The notes under the pieces were generated by a model that was not told where the DNA came from, made no database searches, and saw only the letters and a program-made list of their open reading frames with translations. From Citrobacter europaeus (lineage in GTDB: Bacteria; Pseudomonadota; Gammaproteobacteria; Enterobacterales; Enterobacteriaceae), in assembly GCA_020099315.1 (NCBI GenBank), contig CP083650.1, positions 1,736,001-1,800,000 on the forward strand: a stretch of DNA of 64,000 nt. The letters run 5' to 3'. Both the position numbers and the translations under genes were made by a program. Shown here piece after piece: positions 53,418 through 62,396 of this stretch (the first letter of the stretch is position 1; each line of letters starts with the position of its first letter).

Positions 53418-53939
53418 TAATTATGCCCCGTTGTACATCGGGGCTTTTCCTGACATCTTGATGAATCAACAAATTATTTTTTATGATCGGTATAGAACTG
53501 AAATAATTCTGTCATCTCTGGGCAAGAAACTGTCTCTGGTGATAAGATAGAATTTAAGTTAACAACAAGTAAAAATATTGTTGCATTAACGAGAGGTTAT
53601 GATGTAATTATAAGTAATAGCGGTAGTTCCCGGCGGTGATAGTCGTTCACTATGGAGATCGCGAATGGAAAAGTCCTGTATTGGACACGTTTTTCACAGT
53701 AGTCGCAGTACTTTACGCGGACGTTTCTCTTCCGGTAGCCTCCTCGTCACCGCTAAATCTCTCTCTCATTCACTTCTTATCCTTGTTACTGACGCCCTGT
53801 ATGGTGCGCGTAGCTGTGCGTGGCGTCTTATCCGAAAGCAAGCAATGGCTTACAAGGAAGCCAACCCTCAGATGTTCGTGCGCATAATCGTGCCGCCAAC
53901 GGCGCGTGTGATGTATACCTACAACTCAAGGTGCTATCC
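53418..53939. other. Long leader region between efeB and phoH
   Basis: The 520 bases upstream of phoH have an AT-rich half (53418-53600) with a possible Pho box and -10 element, then a GC-richer leader. Only one substantial frame, at 53665, is present in the leader and it overlaps the phoH start. The leader is unusually long. No RNA family was recognised in it. Confidence 0.5.
53509..53536 (+). promoter_or_regulatory. Possible Pho box of phoH
   Basis: CTGTCAT at 53509-53515 and CTGTCTC at 53530-53536 resemble PhoB half-sites 21 bases apart, and TAGAAT at 53548-53553 could be the -10 element. phoH is PhoB-dependent in E. coli. The repeat spacing is not ideal, so this is tentative. Confidence 0.45.
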
Positions 53940-53961
53940 ATGGGAAGACAAAAAGCAGTGA
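53665..53961 (+). CDS. Possible leader reading frame overlapping phoH
   Basis: A 98-codon frame starts at 53665 after GGAG and ends 22 bases inside phoH, in another frame. Its product is basic, has several Cys, no signal peptide and no recognised domain. Such an overlap could couple phoH translation. It may be a chance frame in a structured leader, and I would not trust it without ribosome data. Confidence 0.25.
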   Translation: MEKSCIGHVFHSSRSTLRGRFSSGSLLVTAKSLSHSLLILVTDALYGARSCAWRLIRKQAMAYKEANPQMFVRIIVPPTARVMYTYNSRCYPWEDKKQ

Positions 53962-54728
53962 TCAAAGCTCGTCGTGAAGCAAAACGTGTGCTGAGGCGGG
54001 ATTCGCGTAGCCATAAGCAACGTGAAGATGAATCGGTCACCTCGCTTGTGCAGATGGGCGGCGTAGAAGCGATTGGTATGGCGCGTGACAGTCGTGACGC
54101 CACGCCAATCACGGCGCGAAATGAAGCTCAGGCGCACTACCTGAATGCTATTGAGAGTAAACAGCTGATCTTCGCCACCGGTGAAGCCGGGTGTGGTAAA
54201 ACCTGGATCAGCGCGGCAAAAGCAGCAGAGGCTCTGATCCACAAAGACGTGGACAGGATCATTGTAACCCGTCCAGTTCTGCAAGCTGATGAAGACCTTG
54301 GCTTCTTACCTGGGGATGTTTCCGAGAAGTTTGCTCCCTATTTTCGTCCAGTGTATGACGTGCTGGTGAAACGTCTGGGAGCCTCCTTCATGCAATATTG
54401 CCTGCGACCTGAGATTGGTAAGGTGGAAATCGCGCCGTTCGCCTATATGCGTGGACGTACATTTGAAAATGCAGTGGTTATTCTTGACGAGGCTCAGAAC
54501 GTCACTGCTGCGCAAATGAAGATGTTTTTAACCCGCCTCGGGGAGAATGTGACGGTGATTGTGAATGGGGATGTGACCCAGTGCGATCTACCAGCCCACG
54601 TTCGCTCAGGGCTTAGCGATGCGCTGGCCCGTTTCGAAGAAGATGATATGGTTGGGATTGTTCGTTTCAATAAAGACGATTGCGTCCGCTCTGCGCTCTG
54701 TCAGCGGACGCTTAACGCTTACAACTGA
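53940..54728 (+). CDS. phoH: PhoH, phosphate-starvation-induced ATPase
   Basis: From MGRQKAVIKARREAKRVLRR at 53940 the product is 262 residues: a basic N-terminal segment then an ATPase with Walker A TGEAGCGKTWISA and Walker B NAVVILDEAQNV. It resembles RNA-helicase-like P-loop proteins, and the role is thought to concern RNA or ribosomes under phosphate limitation. An in-frame GTG at 53820 could extend it by 40 codons; the annotated E. coli protein is longer than 262 residues from memory. Confidence 0.92.
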   Translation: MGRQKAVIKARREAKRVLRRDSRSHKQREDESVTSLVQMGGVEAIGMARDSRDATPITARNEAQAHYLNAIESKQLIFATGEAGCGKTWISAAKAAEALIHKDVDRIIVTRPVLQADEDLGFLPGDVSEKFAPYFRPVYDVLVKRLGASFMQYCLRPEIGKVEIAPFAYMRGRTFENAVVILDEAQNVTAAQMKMFLTRLGENVTVIVNGDVTQCDLPAHVRSGLSDALARFEEDDMVGIVRFNKDDCVRSALCQRTLNAYN

Positions 54729-54744
54729 TAAGTACGCCGTCTTC

Positions 54745-54768
54745 AAGGCCCGGGAAACCGGGCTTTGT
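54745..54768 (+). terminator. Rho-independent terminator of phoH
   Basis: GCCCGG and CCGGGC form a stem over GAAA with flanking A and T runs (TTTGTT). It lies about 20 bases after the phoH stop. Confidence 0.8.
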
Positions 54769-54903
54769 TGTTTGACGTCAGCACATTACTTTTTTTTGCT
54801 ACTCCAGTCGTTGGCACAGGCCTGGTAAAACAACTACTGTTTAGGCCGAATAAGGCTCTTGCCATTTGCTACTTGCGCTCTTTATTACCAGAATTGAGAG
54901 TAT

Positions 54904-56121
54904 TTAAAATGCTGTGCGCAGTTCCTCCAACACATTGTATTCCTCATCAACTAAATACAGGGCTTTCCATTTATCAAAGGTCAGGCAGGGGTGGGATGTG
55001 CCAAAAACAATAATGTCACCAACCTGGATGTTGCAGCCTGGCGCCAGAGATAGCATACAGTGTTGATCCATTATTCCTGTACTGGTGATTGCACCGGATT
55101 GAAATGGCAGCGCTTTGCCATTGCGATACAGGGCTACCGGTTGGGGTAATCCTGCATCAAAAGCTGCATCACGTTTGCCAAAATTGACCACGGCAAGTGA
55201 AGGTTCCGGTACCGACTGCACCATAGCCATCAGTTCCAGGGCGGGGGCTAAATCGCCGCCCAGATGGCTGGCAATGCTGTCGCGTGCCATTAATTCCTTT
55301 TGCGCCTGCTGATAAATACCATTGTCATGCGTAATGTAACAACCCGGACGAATAACTATCCGGCAATGAGAGGGGGTCTTTGCTGCCAGCCAGATGTTAC
55401 ATACCACGTCATACCAGACGGTACCTGCGCCAGTGAGAACAAACTCGCCGTCGACATATTTTTCCATCTGACACGCCAGCAGCGCGGCGTCGCAAAGCAG
55501 CGTTTCAATTTGCGGCTGGGGATCGTGGCCGTGCAGCACGCCTTCATATAGTTCCAGTCCACGCAGGCGCAAACCTGACATCTGTGAAATTTCGGCGGTA
55601 AGCGCGAGCGCTTCTGCGGTCGTGCGGCATCCGCTGCGCCCGCCAGAAACGCCCAACTCGACCAACACATCCAGCGTTTGCTGACGCTCGTTAAAGAATC
55701 TGGCCAGCGTTCTGGCATTGTCCAGGCTGTCAACCAGACAGAGATATTCAGCGTCCGGATATGTGTTTTTTAACTGTGAGACCAACAGCATGTTGGCTTT
55801 GCCCACCAGTTGGTTGGCCATCAGCACCCGCTGGATACCACATGCCATGGCTGCCTGCGCCTGCCAGGCGCTCCCTACGCCAATTGCCCATGCGCCCGCT
55901 TGCTGCTGCTGACGGAATATCCATGGAGTCATGGATGTTTTCCCGTGGGGAGCCAACGATACGCCTCGGGTATCTGCGTAACGCTGCATCCACAAAATAT
56001 TGTTCTCCAGCGCCTGGGCCTTTATCACCGCGGCGGGCAAACAAACATCCTCATTCAGCACGCAGGCCCGGGCGGAAGAGGGGGTCAGCATAATGGCTGA
56101 TTTATGTGCGGCAACTGTCAT
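54904..56121 (-). CDS. Fold-type III PLP enzyme, D-threonine aldolase/D-serine dehydratase-like
   Basis: The 405-residue protein has an N-terminal alanine-racemase-like barrel with the likely PLP lysine in LAPHGKTSMTPWI and a C-terminal beta domain with GTSHPCLTFDKW, the HxC metal-binding site of D-serine dehydratases. Enzymes of this group act on D-amino acids, by dehydration or aldol cleavage. As the last gene of the amino sugar acid operon, it is a good candidate to deaminate a 2-amino-2-deoxy-D-sugar acid. Its start overlaps the symporter stop (ATGA). The exact reaction is inferred. Confidence 0.82.
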   Translation of the reverse strand: MTVAAHKSAIMLTPSSARACVLNEDVCLPAAVIKAQALENNILWMQRYADTRGVSLAPHGKTSMTPWIFRQQQQAGAWAIGVGSAWQAQAAMACGIQRVLMANQLVGKANMLLVSQLKNTYPDAEYLCLVDSLDNARTLARFFNERQQTLDVLVELGVSGGRSGCRTTAEALALTAEISQMSGLRLRGLELYEGVLHGHDPQPQIETLLCDAALLACQMEKYVDGEFVLTGAGTVWYDVVCNIWLAAKTPSHCRIVIRPGCYITHDNGIYQQAQKELMARDSIASHLGGDLAPALELMAMVQSVPEPSLAVVNFGKRDAAFDAGLPQPVALYRNGKALPFQSGAITSTGIMDQHCMLSLAPGCNIQVGDIIVFGTSHPCLTFDKWKALYLVDEEYNVLEELRTAF

Positions 56122-57602
56122 TCTGCGCTCCTTACGGGCGTTGCGTTCGAACGTGGCGTATGGCTGGTATTTTCACGTTCATCAGTGATCATTTTTAGCA
56201 CCTCTTCACGGGAGAGCTTATTCTGCGGCGTCAGCAACGTTACCACCACGGCGGCAACCAGGCTGACAGACAGCGCAGGAATCACCGGATTACCTAATGC
56301 TTTTGACCATACCGGTGAAAGGATCACCGCCAGCGAGGTCAGGCTTCCTCCCAGCAACGCGGCGATGCAGCCCTGCCAGTTAAAACGCAGCCAGAATTTG
56401 CCCAGTAATACGGTGACGCACATACCGGACATGATCATCGAGATCATTTTGGTGATGTAGCCAATGATATCGTTCGAGGTCAGGGCAAAAACCAGTGCCA
56501 GCGCGATGACGCACAGCAGGAAAATACGTGACAGGTTAATTGCTTTTTCCGGCGGCGGCATTTTGCCTGTCACCATGGTGTATATATCACGCAGAATAAT
56601 GGAAACCCCGGCGATGGCATCCGAGCTGCCGGATGACAGGTTAGCGGACATCCCTGCTATTAACACCACCATGGCCAGAACATACGGGAGCGAGTTTGTC
56701 GCGTAGAGGAATGCAAAACTCGGATTTTCAAGACCAGGATCCATCACATGGGTAGCCATACCGATAATCGCGGGAAGGAAAGAGAATCCCATGTAAAGCA
56801 GACCCGTTATCACAAACGATTGACGAATCGCGCGGGTCGAGGCCGCAGAGTATATGCGCTGGCGGTATGATGGCGTTGCCAGCACGCCAATGCCAATAAC
56901 GATCGACAGCGAAATGGCGGGGAGAAGTCCCAGTTTGCCGATCCCAAACAGCGTGAATGCCTGTGGATCGGTCTTTGCGACCACGACATCCCAACCGCCG
57001 ACGTAGCTGACGGACATTGCTGCTAACATGATAAACCCAAGGAACAGAACAATGGATTGCAGCGTGTCGATCCACGAGACGGCTTTGTATCCGCCAATTC
57101 CGACGTAGAAAATAAAACCCACGGCGATAATAATTTTTGCTGTGGTGATATCGATGTTCGCTGCCCATGCTAAATACAGGCCGCCGCCGAGGATATGCGC
57201 GCCCAACCAGCCAATCGATGCGAGAAAAATCAACAGTGCCACCAGATTTTTGACGATTCGGCTACCACCTGTGTAATAGCAGATCTCCTCGCTCATGGTC
57301 ATGAAGCGCATTTTGCGAACGGGCGCAAATAGCCAGGCTGTCAGCAGGATCCCCGTCGCGCCGCCAATACCGTACAACATTCCCGCCCAGCCGTTACTGT
57401 AGCCAAAGCTGACAGCGCCGATGCTGGAACCTGTGCCAACCATTGTACCGACGGTCGAACCCAGGGTTAACAGCATGGGTAACTTTCGCCCGCCGAGAAT
57501 AAAATCCTCCCCGGTTTTTTGATGGCGAGTCACGTACCAGCCAACAAACATCATGGCGAAGGCGTAGATCAAAAACCACATCAGGAAATTTTCGTGTAGC
57601 AT
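56118..57602 (-). CDS. Sodium:solute symporter, SSS family
   Basis: The 494-residue protein has about thirteen hydrophobic segments and SSS-family motifs such as FILGGRKLPMLLTLGSTVGT. It would import the substrate of the operon with sodium. It lies between the RidA gene (36 bases) and the PLP-enzyme gene, with which it overlaps by four bases. The substrate is unknown; a sugar acid or N-acyl amino acid is suggested by the neighbours. Confidence 0.87.
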   Translation of the reverse strand: MLHENFLMWFLIYAFAMMFVGWYVTRHQKTGEDFILGGRKLPMLLTLGSTVGTMVGTGSSIGAVSFGYSNGWAGMLYGIGGATGILLTAWLFAPVRKMRFMTMSEEICYYTGGSRIVKNLVALLIFLASIGWLGAHILGGGLYLAWAANIDITTAKIIIAVGFIFYVGIGGYKAVSWIDTLQSIVLFLGFIMLAAMSVSYVGGWDVVVAKTDPQAFTLFGIGKLGLLPAISLSIVIGIGVLATPSYRQRIYSAASTRAIRQSFVITGLLYMGFSFLPAIIGMATHVMDPGLENPSFAFLYATNSLPYVLAMVVLIAGMSANLSSGSSDAIAGVSIILRDIYTMVTGKMPPPEKAINLSRIFLLCVIALALVFALTSNDIIGYITKMISMIMSGMCVTVLLGKFWLRFNWQGCIAALLGGSLTSLAVILSPVWSKALGNPVIPALSVSLVAAVVVTLLTPQNKLSREEVLKMITDERENTSHTPRSNATPVRSAE

Positions 57603-57638
57603 AATAGATCCTTGTTACTGAAGAGTGATCGTCAACAG

Positions 57639-58031
57639 TCAGCTTTTGAATTTTGAGTTGAAGCAGGTGATGTCTACTTCGACCATACAGTCGACGACCA
57701 GGTCGGCAACGCAGCACACGCGAGCCGGTGGATGTTCGGCAAAGAAGCTTTTAAAGACCTTGTTGAACGACTGGAAGTAACGGGCATCGGTAAGAAACAC
57801 CTTCATATGCACAATATCTTCTTTGCCGAACCCGGCTTCAGTCATGATGTCGAGGCAGTTCTGAATGGCCTGCGTTGACTGCGCAACGATGCCACCATCG
57901 ATGATTTCACCATCGACCATTGGCGTCTGGCCTGAGACATACAACCAGCCGTCGGCAGCAACCGCTCTGGAAAAGGGTAATGCTTGTCCGCCAGTCCCTT
58001 CAGAGCCTTCAGTTCCGTATCGTTTAATCAT
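57639..58031 (-). CDS. RidA-family enamine/imine deaminase
   Basis: The 130-residue protein has the RidA pattern, with the key Arg in PARVCCVADLVV and a following Glu in MVEVDITC. RidA hydrolyses reactive enamines and imines released by PLP-dependent dehydratases. Its place in an operon with a PLP enzyme of the dehydratase type fits that role. It is a local copy apart from the housekeeping ridA. Confidence 0.88.
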   Translation of the reverse strand: MIKRYGTEGSEGTGGQALPFSRAVAADGWLYVSGQTPMVDGEIIDGGIVAQSTQAIQNCLDIMTEAGFGKEDIVHMKVFLTDARYFQSFNKVFKSFFAEHPPARVCCVADLVVDCMVEVDITCFNSKFKS

Positions 58032-58043
58032 TTTTATCTCCCG

Positions 58044-59483
58044 TTATTGTTCTTTTCTGCTTAAGAATTTGCCTGCGCGCAGGCCTGTCATTTGCTTATG
58101 GCTCCAGGTAAGGACGCCGTTAACGAACACGTGTTCAATCCCGTCGGCTGTCTGCTTAGGGTTCTGGAAGGTGCCGGTTTCGTTGATTTTCTGCGGATCA
58201 AAAATGACAAGGTCAGCGAAATTACCTTCCCGGACCAGTCCACGTCCCGTCAGGCCAAAACGCCAGGCGGACATGCCTGTCATCTTGTGAATGGCCGTGG
58301 TGAGTGGAAAGAGCTTCTCGTCGCGACTGTAGTGGCCGAGAACGCGTGGAAAGGTTCCCCATAAACGTGGATGTGGGTTGGGGTCGCACGGCAGACCGTC
58401 TGAGCCCACCATTGATGAGGGGTGTTGTAAAACCCGGCGAACATCGTCCTCGTGCATCTGAAAATAGATTGCGCCAGCAGGCTGCAACCGGGCTGCTGCG
58501 TGGTGAATATCTGTCTCCCACTGTTGCGCTATCTGTTGCAGTGTTTTACCGGACATCTCCGGATACGGTGTGGACCACGTGATCAGGATGTCGTAGTCCT
58601 CAGTGACTTGTTTCAGGTCGAGGTTGGAAGAGCCAGCTCGGTAAGGATAGACATCGCAGTTGATCTCCTGGCGTTGCTGATATTTCTCGATCAACGCAAG
58701 CGTTTCAGTGGTTCGTCCCCAGTTATTGGCACCTGCGCATTTATGATGGGAGATCTGAACGGGAACCTGGCCATGACGACCGACCTGGAATGCTTCCAGC
58801 ATGGCATCGATAATACCGTCGTATTCTGTGCGCATATGGGTGGTATAAAGGCCCTGATGTTCAGCGAGTAGTTCGGCGAGCGCGCAGATCTCTTCTGTAG
58901 AAGCATTAACGGCATTGCCATACGAAAGACCTGTACTCAAACCCAAGGCACCCTGCTGCAGGGCCTGATTAAGCGTCTCGCGCATACTGTTGATATTGTT
59001 TTCGTTGGCGGGTTCAAGCAGTGATTCCACGCAGTTATTGCGCAGCGTGGTATGACCAATCAGCGTGGCAACATTCACTGAAGGAGTTACAGCATTGATG
59101 CGCTCACGATAACGGGCAACGTCCGGGTAGTGAAACTCGTCCAGTTCACCCAGCAAATTGATTGGGTCTGGCACCTCATCTTTTAGGGTTGCGCAGGCGG
59201 CGCTGATACCGCAATTTCCGACAATAATGCTGGTGACGCCCTGGGACGTCTTCTCGATATAGTCTGGTTTTCTGATGACAACCAGATCGTCATGGGTATG
59301 GACATCAATGAACCCTGGGGACAGCACTAACCCGCGACAATCAATAATATTTTCTGCAGCGGTGGTGATGGATGGCGCGATAAGGACAATCCGATCCCCT
59401 TCAACCGCGACATCAGCCTGGTATTCCGTATTTCCTGAACCATCAACGACGGTGGCGTTTTTGAACAACCAGTTAATCTTCAT
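58044..59483 (-). CDS. N-acyl-D-amino acid deacylase, D-aminoacylase family
   Basis: The 479-residue amidohydrolase has metal ligands in FIDVHTHDD, the Cys-containing GNCGISAA, SHHKCAG, and GSDGLPCDP with the catalytic Asp, all D-aminoacylase features. It removes the acyl group from N-acyl-D-amino acids. Here it is placed between aldolase and RidA and would free the amino group before deamination. It overlaps the aldolase gene by four bases. Confidence 0.88.
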   Translation of the reverse strand: MKINWLFKNATVVDGSGNTEYQADVAVEGDRIVLIAPSITTAAENIIDCRGLVLSPGFIDVHTHDDLVVIRKPDYIEKTSQGVTSIIVGNCGISAACATLKDEVPDPINLLGELDEFHYPDVARYRERINAVTPSVNVATLIGHTTLRNNCVESLLEPANENNINSMRETLNQALQQGALGLSTGLSYGNAVNASTEEICALAELLAEHQGLYTTHMRTEYDGIIDAMLEAFQVGRHGQVPVQISHHKCAGANNWGRTTETLALIEKYQQRQEINCDVYPYRAGSSNLDLKQVTEDYDILITWSTPYPEMSGKTLQQIAQQWETDIHHAAARLQPAGAIYFQMHEDDVRRVLQHPSSMVGSDGLPCDPNPHPRLWGTFPRVLGHYSRDEKLFPLTTAIHKMTGMSAWRFGLTGRGLVREGNFADLVIFDPQKINETGTFQNPKQTADGIEHVFVNGVLTWSHKQMTGLRAGKFLSRKEQ

Positions 59484-60124
59484 ATGTGCTCCATAGTTCG
59501 GGAGGATTGGGTAATAAAATGCTGATAGGCGGCGATAAAAGACTGCGCCTGTTGCTGGGTGCGAGTGGGGGATTGTCCGGCACGATAGAGATCGCTGCCG
59601 AGCCCGGCTCCAGCACAGCCTGCGTCAAGATAGAGTTGAATGTTGTCTGGCGTGATCCCGCCAACCGCATACAGCGCGGTATGTGAGGGCAGGACAGATT
59701 TCAGTGCCCGTACATAATCCGGTCCAAACTGGCTGGTGGGGAAAAGCTTGATTTGCTGAGCGCCGGCATCAATGGCACTGAATGCTTCCGTTGGCGTCGC
59801 GCAGCCCGGCAGAACCTGCATCCGATGTTCCAGTGCCCGGCGAATCACATCGGGTCTGGTATTCGGGGTGACAATCAGCTGGCAACCTAATTGCGCCAGG
59901 CGGTCCACATTTTCTACGTTGAGGACAGTACCCGCCCCGATTGTGGCCTGCTCGCTATATGTATGAACGGCCTGCGCGATGCTGACTTCCCATTGTGGAG
60001 AATTCAGCGGAATTTCAATCGCGCGGAAACCAGCCGCAATCAGTAAAGGAATATGGATATCAATTTCTTCAGGCCGTATGCCGCGCAAAATAGCGACAAG
60101 GGGGGCGATGTTATGGTTATTCAT
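59480..60124 (-). CDS. DgoA-like 2-dehydro-3-deoxy-6-phosphosugar-acid aldolase
   Basis: The 214-residue protein is of the KDPG/KDPGal aldolase family, with Arg in AILRGIRPEE, Glu in AIEIPLNSPQ, and the Schiff-base Lys in QQIKLFPTSQFG. The sequence is closer to DgoA (galactonate) than to Eda in these motifs. It splits the phosphorylated keto-deoxy acid into pyruvate and glyceraldehyde-3-phosphate. It overlaps both neighbours by four bases. Confidence 0.88.
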   Translation of the reverse strand: MNNHNIAPLVAILRGIRPEEIDIHIPLLIAAGFRAIEIPLNSPQWEVSIAQAVHTYSEQATIGAGTVLNVENVDRLAQLGCQLIVTPNTRPDVIRRALEHRMQVLPGCATPTEAFSAIDAGAQQIKLFPTSQFGPDYVRALKSVLPSHTALYAVGGITPDNIQLYLDAGCAGAGLGSDLYRAGQSPTRTQQQAQSFIAAYQHFITQSSRTMEHI

Positions 60125-61158
60125 GTTGGAATTCCCTGATGTAGGACACTGGAAAATGGCGGCTGGCTAACGGTGTGGCGGCAGAGAATTGTTTCCATAA
60201 GGGCGAGGGCGCCAACGCCAGATAGAGGGCGCTGAGGATCGTCGTCTGCCTGTACAATGCTGCCGGTAAAAAAAGAATCGGTAGAAATCAGCGATGCCAG
60301 CGCTTCTTTAAGCACCTGTTTACCGCTGATGATGATGTTTGTTTCAGGTGAGAGATTCAGGGCCATACTCTGCTTTATCGCCTGCAGGTCAGAGTAAAGT
60401 GTTGCCCCCAATAAATAACTGGCTCTCTGGTTATGCGTGGACTGAGTAAACAGATCGAGCAGTCGCACGGTGAAGCAACTGCGCGCCAGCCCTACCCGGC
60501 GGCAGGATGCAGCCCCTTTTAGCAGGTAGTCGTTGTCCAGTTTGGTGACAAACTGGCCGTCGAGTGAATTCGCCAAAATGGTCTGATGAGTGAGGACATC
60601 CAAAAGCTCTCCTGCCATTGTGGTAACGCAACTGACGATCTGCTTTTTTTCATCCGTCAGAATAAACTTGGAGTGGGAACCGGGAAGCACGATCAGTGCC
60701 GGCCCTTTGACGTTGTGTTGCATCAGCAGACCAAATGTTTCAACTTCTTCGCCACGCATAACGTCCATGGCATCAATGTTTTCGACATCTACCGTAGCCA
60801 CCGCATTTTTAACGCCAGGAATAAACCAGATGGGGTGTGCTGAAACTTCTGGGATTGTATGCGCAACGGTTCCCTCAACCAGGTCGTTGAATGAGACCGG
60901 TACGCTGAGGTGCGGGACGCAATAGAGTCCAACGTCTGACGTGATCATCCCTGACGCCACAATTTCATAAGGTTCGCTGATACCTGCCAAAGCGCAATCC
61001 AGGGCTTTTTTTACACCGTTAATCAGCTTGTTTTGATTTCCGGTTATCGCCGTATCACGCACTCCGACGGACTCACTGGTATCTGAAATTACCCGGCTAT
61101 CCTTCCAGACACGGACTCGTGTGTTGGTCGTACCGGCGTCGATAGTGACAATAAGCAT
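60121..61158 (-). CDS. DgoK-like 2-dehydro-3-deoxygalactonokinase
   Basis: The 345-residue kinase has an N-terminal ASKHA-type phosphate loop DAGTTNTRVRVW and the DgoK block VLPGSHSKFILTD. It phosphorylates a 2-keto-3-deoxy sugar acid with ATP, feeding the aldolase next to it. It is the first gene of the operon, 250 bases from the divergent IclR gene. The DgoK rather than KdgK type hints at a galacto-configured substrate. Confidence 0.88.
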   Translation of the reverse strand: MLIVTIDAGTTNTRVRVWKDSRVISDTSESVGVRDTAITGNQNKLINGVKKALDCALAGISEPYEIVASGMITSDVGLYCVPHLSVPVSFNDLVEGTVAHTIPEVSAHPIWFIPGVKNAVATVDVENIDAMDVMRGEEVETFGLLMQHNVKGPALIVLPGSHSKFILTDEKKQIVSCVTTMAGELLDVLTHQTILANSLDGQFVTKLDNDYLLKGAASCRRVGLARSCFTVRLLDLFTQSTHNQRASYLLGATLYSDLQAIKQSMALNLSPETNIIISGKQVLKEALASLISTDSFFTGSIVQADDDPQRPLSGVGALALMETILCRHTVSQPPFSSVLHQGIPT

Positions 61159-61184
61159 GCCGTTTCCCCTGCGTGAATTTTGTT

Positions 61185-61240
61185 TGGAATGACGTTCCGT
61201 TTATTTGAGGTTATTGATCAATTAACGGAATGTCATTCCG
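61185..61240. promoter_or_regulatory. Two palindromic operators for the divergent IclR regulator
   Basis: CGGAATGTCATTCCG at 61226-61240 is a perfect 15-base palindrome. GGAATGACGTTCC at 61186-61198 is its near copy, with centres about 41 bases apart, close to four helical turns. They lie in the 250-base region between the kinase start and the regulator start, so they would control the operon and perhaps the regulator itself. IclR proteins commonly bind such palindromes. Confidence 0.75.
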
Positions 61241-61407
61241 TATTTTTTGATTTGGTGATAGGATTCACAGAATACGAGGACGGTTAACTGCGTCGTAGAT
61301 CGCAAATTACATGGTTATAAAAGAGGTAACTGTCTAAAAATGAATGTGTTTTGCGGGTTATGGCATTACAGTTACAATAACGGAACTTTTTTATTGGGGA
61401 TGAATGA

Positions 61408-62178
61408 ATGTCAAACGGTGAAAATGCAAATTCCTCCGGTGTTGACAAGGTTCTGACGATCCTGGAAGAGATTAGCGAGCATTCCGACGGTATATCTCTG
61501 GCGGAGTTAGTCAAACGAACCGGGATCGCAAAGACCACAGTATTTCGTACGCTGGAGACGCTCAAGGAACGACAGTACGTTATGCAGGATAACGGAACTG
61601 AGCGTTATCATTTGGATCTGAAAAGTCTTGAGTTGGGAATCAAAGGATTGATGAACGTGAATCTGGTAGAGGTATCTATTCCTTACCTGAAAACGCTCTC
61701 AGCAAAAACCGCAGAAACCTGTTTTCTGGGGGTCTATAACAGCGGTCATGTTGTGTATTTGTATAAGAGTGAGGGAACGCTTTCTATACAGACTAATGCC
61801 CGTCTTGGTGCCAGATTGCCTGCATACTGTACAGGGATTGGCAAAGCGTTATTGGCTTTTCAGCCGTTGGAAGAGATTGATCGGGTGCTGAGTGAGCCGC
61901 TTATCCCATTTACTGAGAAGACGGTTGTTGATCGTGTTTCGTTGTATGAAACTCTGGCCGATATTCGGTTGAAGGGGTTCTCGCTGGATAATGAGGAAAA
62001 TGAAGAAGGGTTAACGTGTGTCGCCCGGCCTGTGTTTAATTATACCGGTACCGTCATTGGCGCACTCAGCGTGGCAGGCCCCACGCACCGAATGCAGCGT
62101 AAAATTGATGATGTTAATGATGAACTGGAGCTGGTCTGTTCACTCATTTCTCGACGGTTGGGTTTTATTAACCGCTAA
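61408..62178 (+). CDS. IclR-family transcriptional regulator
   Basis: The 256-residue protein has an N-terminal winged helix (ISLAELVKRTGIAKTTVFRTLE) and a C-terminal ligand-binding domain with LGARLPAYCTGIGKALLAF, the IclR signature. It is divergent from the six-gene catabolic operon and most likely represses it until a pathway intermediate binds. A REP element follows its end. Confidence 0.92.
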   Translation: MSNGENANSSGVDKVLTILEEISEHSDGISLAELVKRTGIAKTTVFRTLETLKERQYVMQDNGTERYHLDLKSLELGIKGLMNVNLVEVSIPYLKTLSAKTAETCFLGVYNSGHVVYLYKSEGTLSIQTNARLGARLPAYCTGIGKALLAFQPLEEIDRVLSEPLIPFTEKTVVDRVSLYETLADIRLKGFSLDNEENEEGLTCVARPVFNYTGTVIGALSVAGPTHRMQRKIDDVNDELELVCSLISRRLGFINR

Positions 62179-62223
62179 CACTACACGCTTTTATGTAAAA
62201 GCCTGCTGATATGTAACATACAA

Positions 62224-62253
62224 GCCGGATAAGGCGCTAATGCCGCATCCGGC
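62224..62253. repeat. REP element
   Basis: GCCGGATAAGG and CCGCATCCGGC flank a short loop, the form of a single enterobacterial REP unit (palindromic, 30 bases). It lies after the IclR gene, between convergent transcripts. Confidence 0.9.
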
Positions 62254-62266
62254 AAATGAAATACGC

Positions 62267-62296
62267 GAAAAAAAAGCCCGTACTTGCGTACGAGCT
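62267..62296 (-). terminator. Rho-independent terminator of tRNA-Ser
   Basis: On the minus strand AGCTCGTAC pairs with GTACGGGCT over GCAA, and eight T follow. It lies 12 bases after the tRNA 3' end. Confidence 0.88.
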
Positions 62297-62308
62297 CTTC
62301 TTTAAATA

Positions 62309-62396
62309 TGGCGGTGAGGCGGGGATTCGAACCCCGGATACGTTGCCGTATACACACTTTCCAGGCGTGCTCCTTCAGCCACTCGGACACCTCACC
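62309..62396 (-). tRNA. serX: tRNA-Ser(GGA)
   Basis: The 88-base minus-strand sequence folds as a class II tRNA with acceptor GGTGAGG/CCTCACC, a long variable arm, T-loop GGTTCGAATCC, anticodon GGA in CTGGAAA, and encoded CCA. It reads UCC and UCU. Its place beside ghrA matches serX of E. coli. Confidence 0.97.

Noticed and set aside
62309..62396. Integrated element at the tRNA-Ser gene
   Set aside because: No integrase, direct repeat of the tRNA end or foreign block is seen next to it; the flanking ghrA arrangement is the ancestral one.
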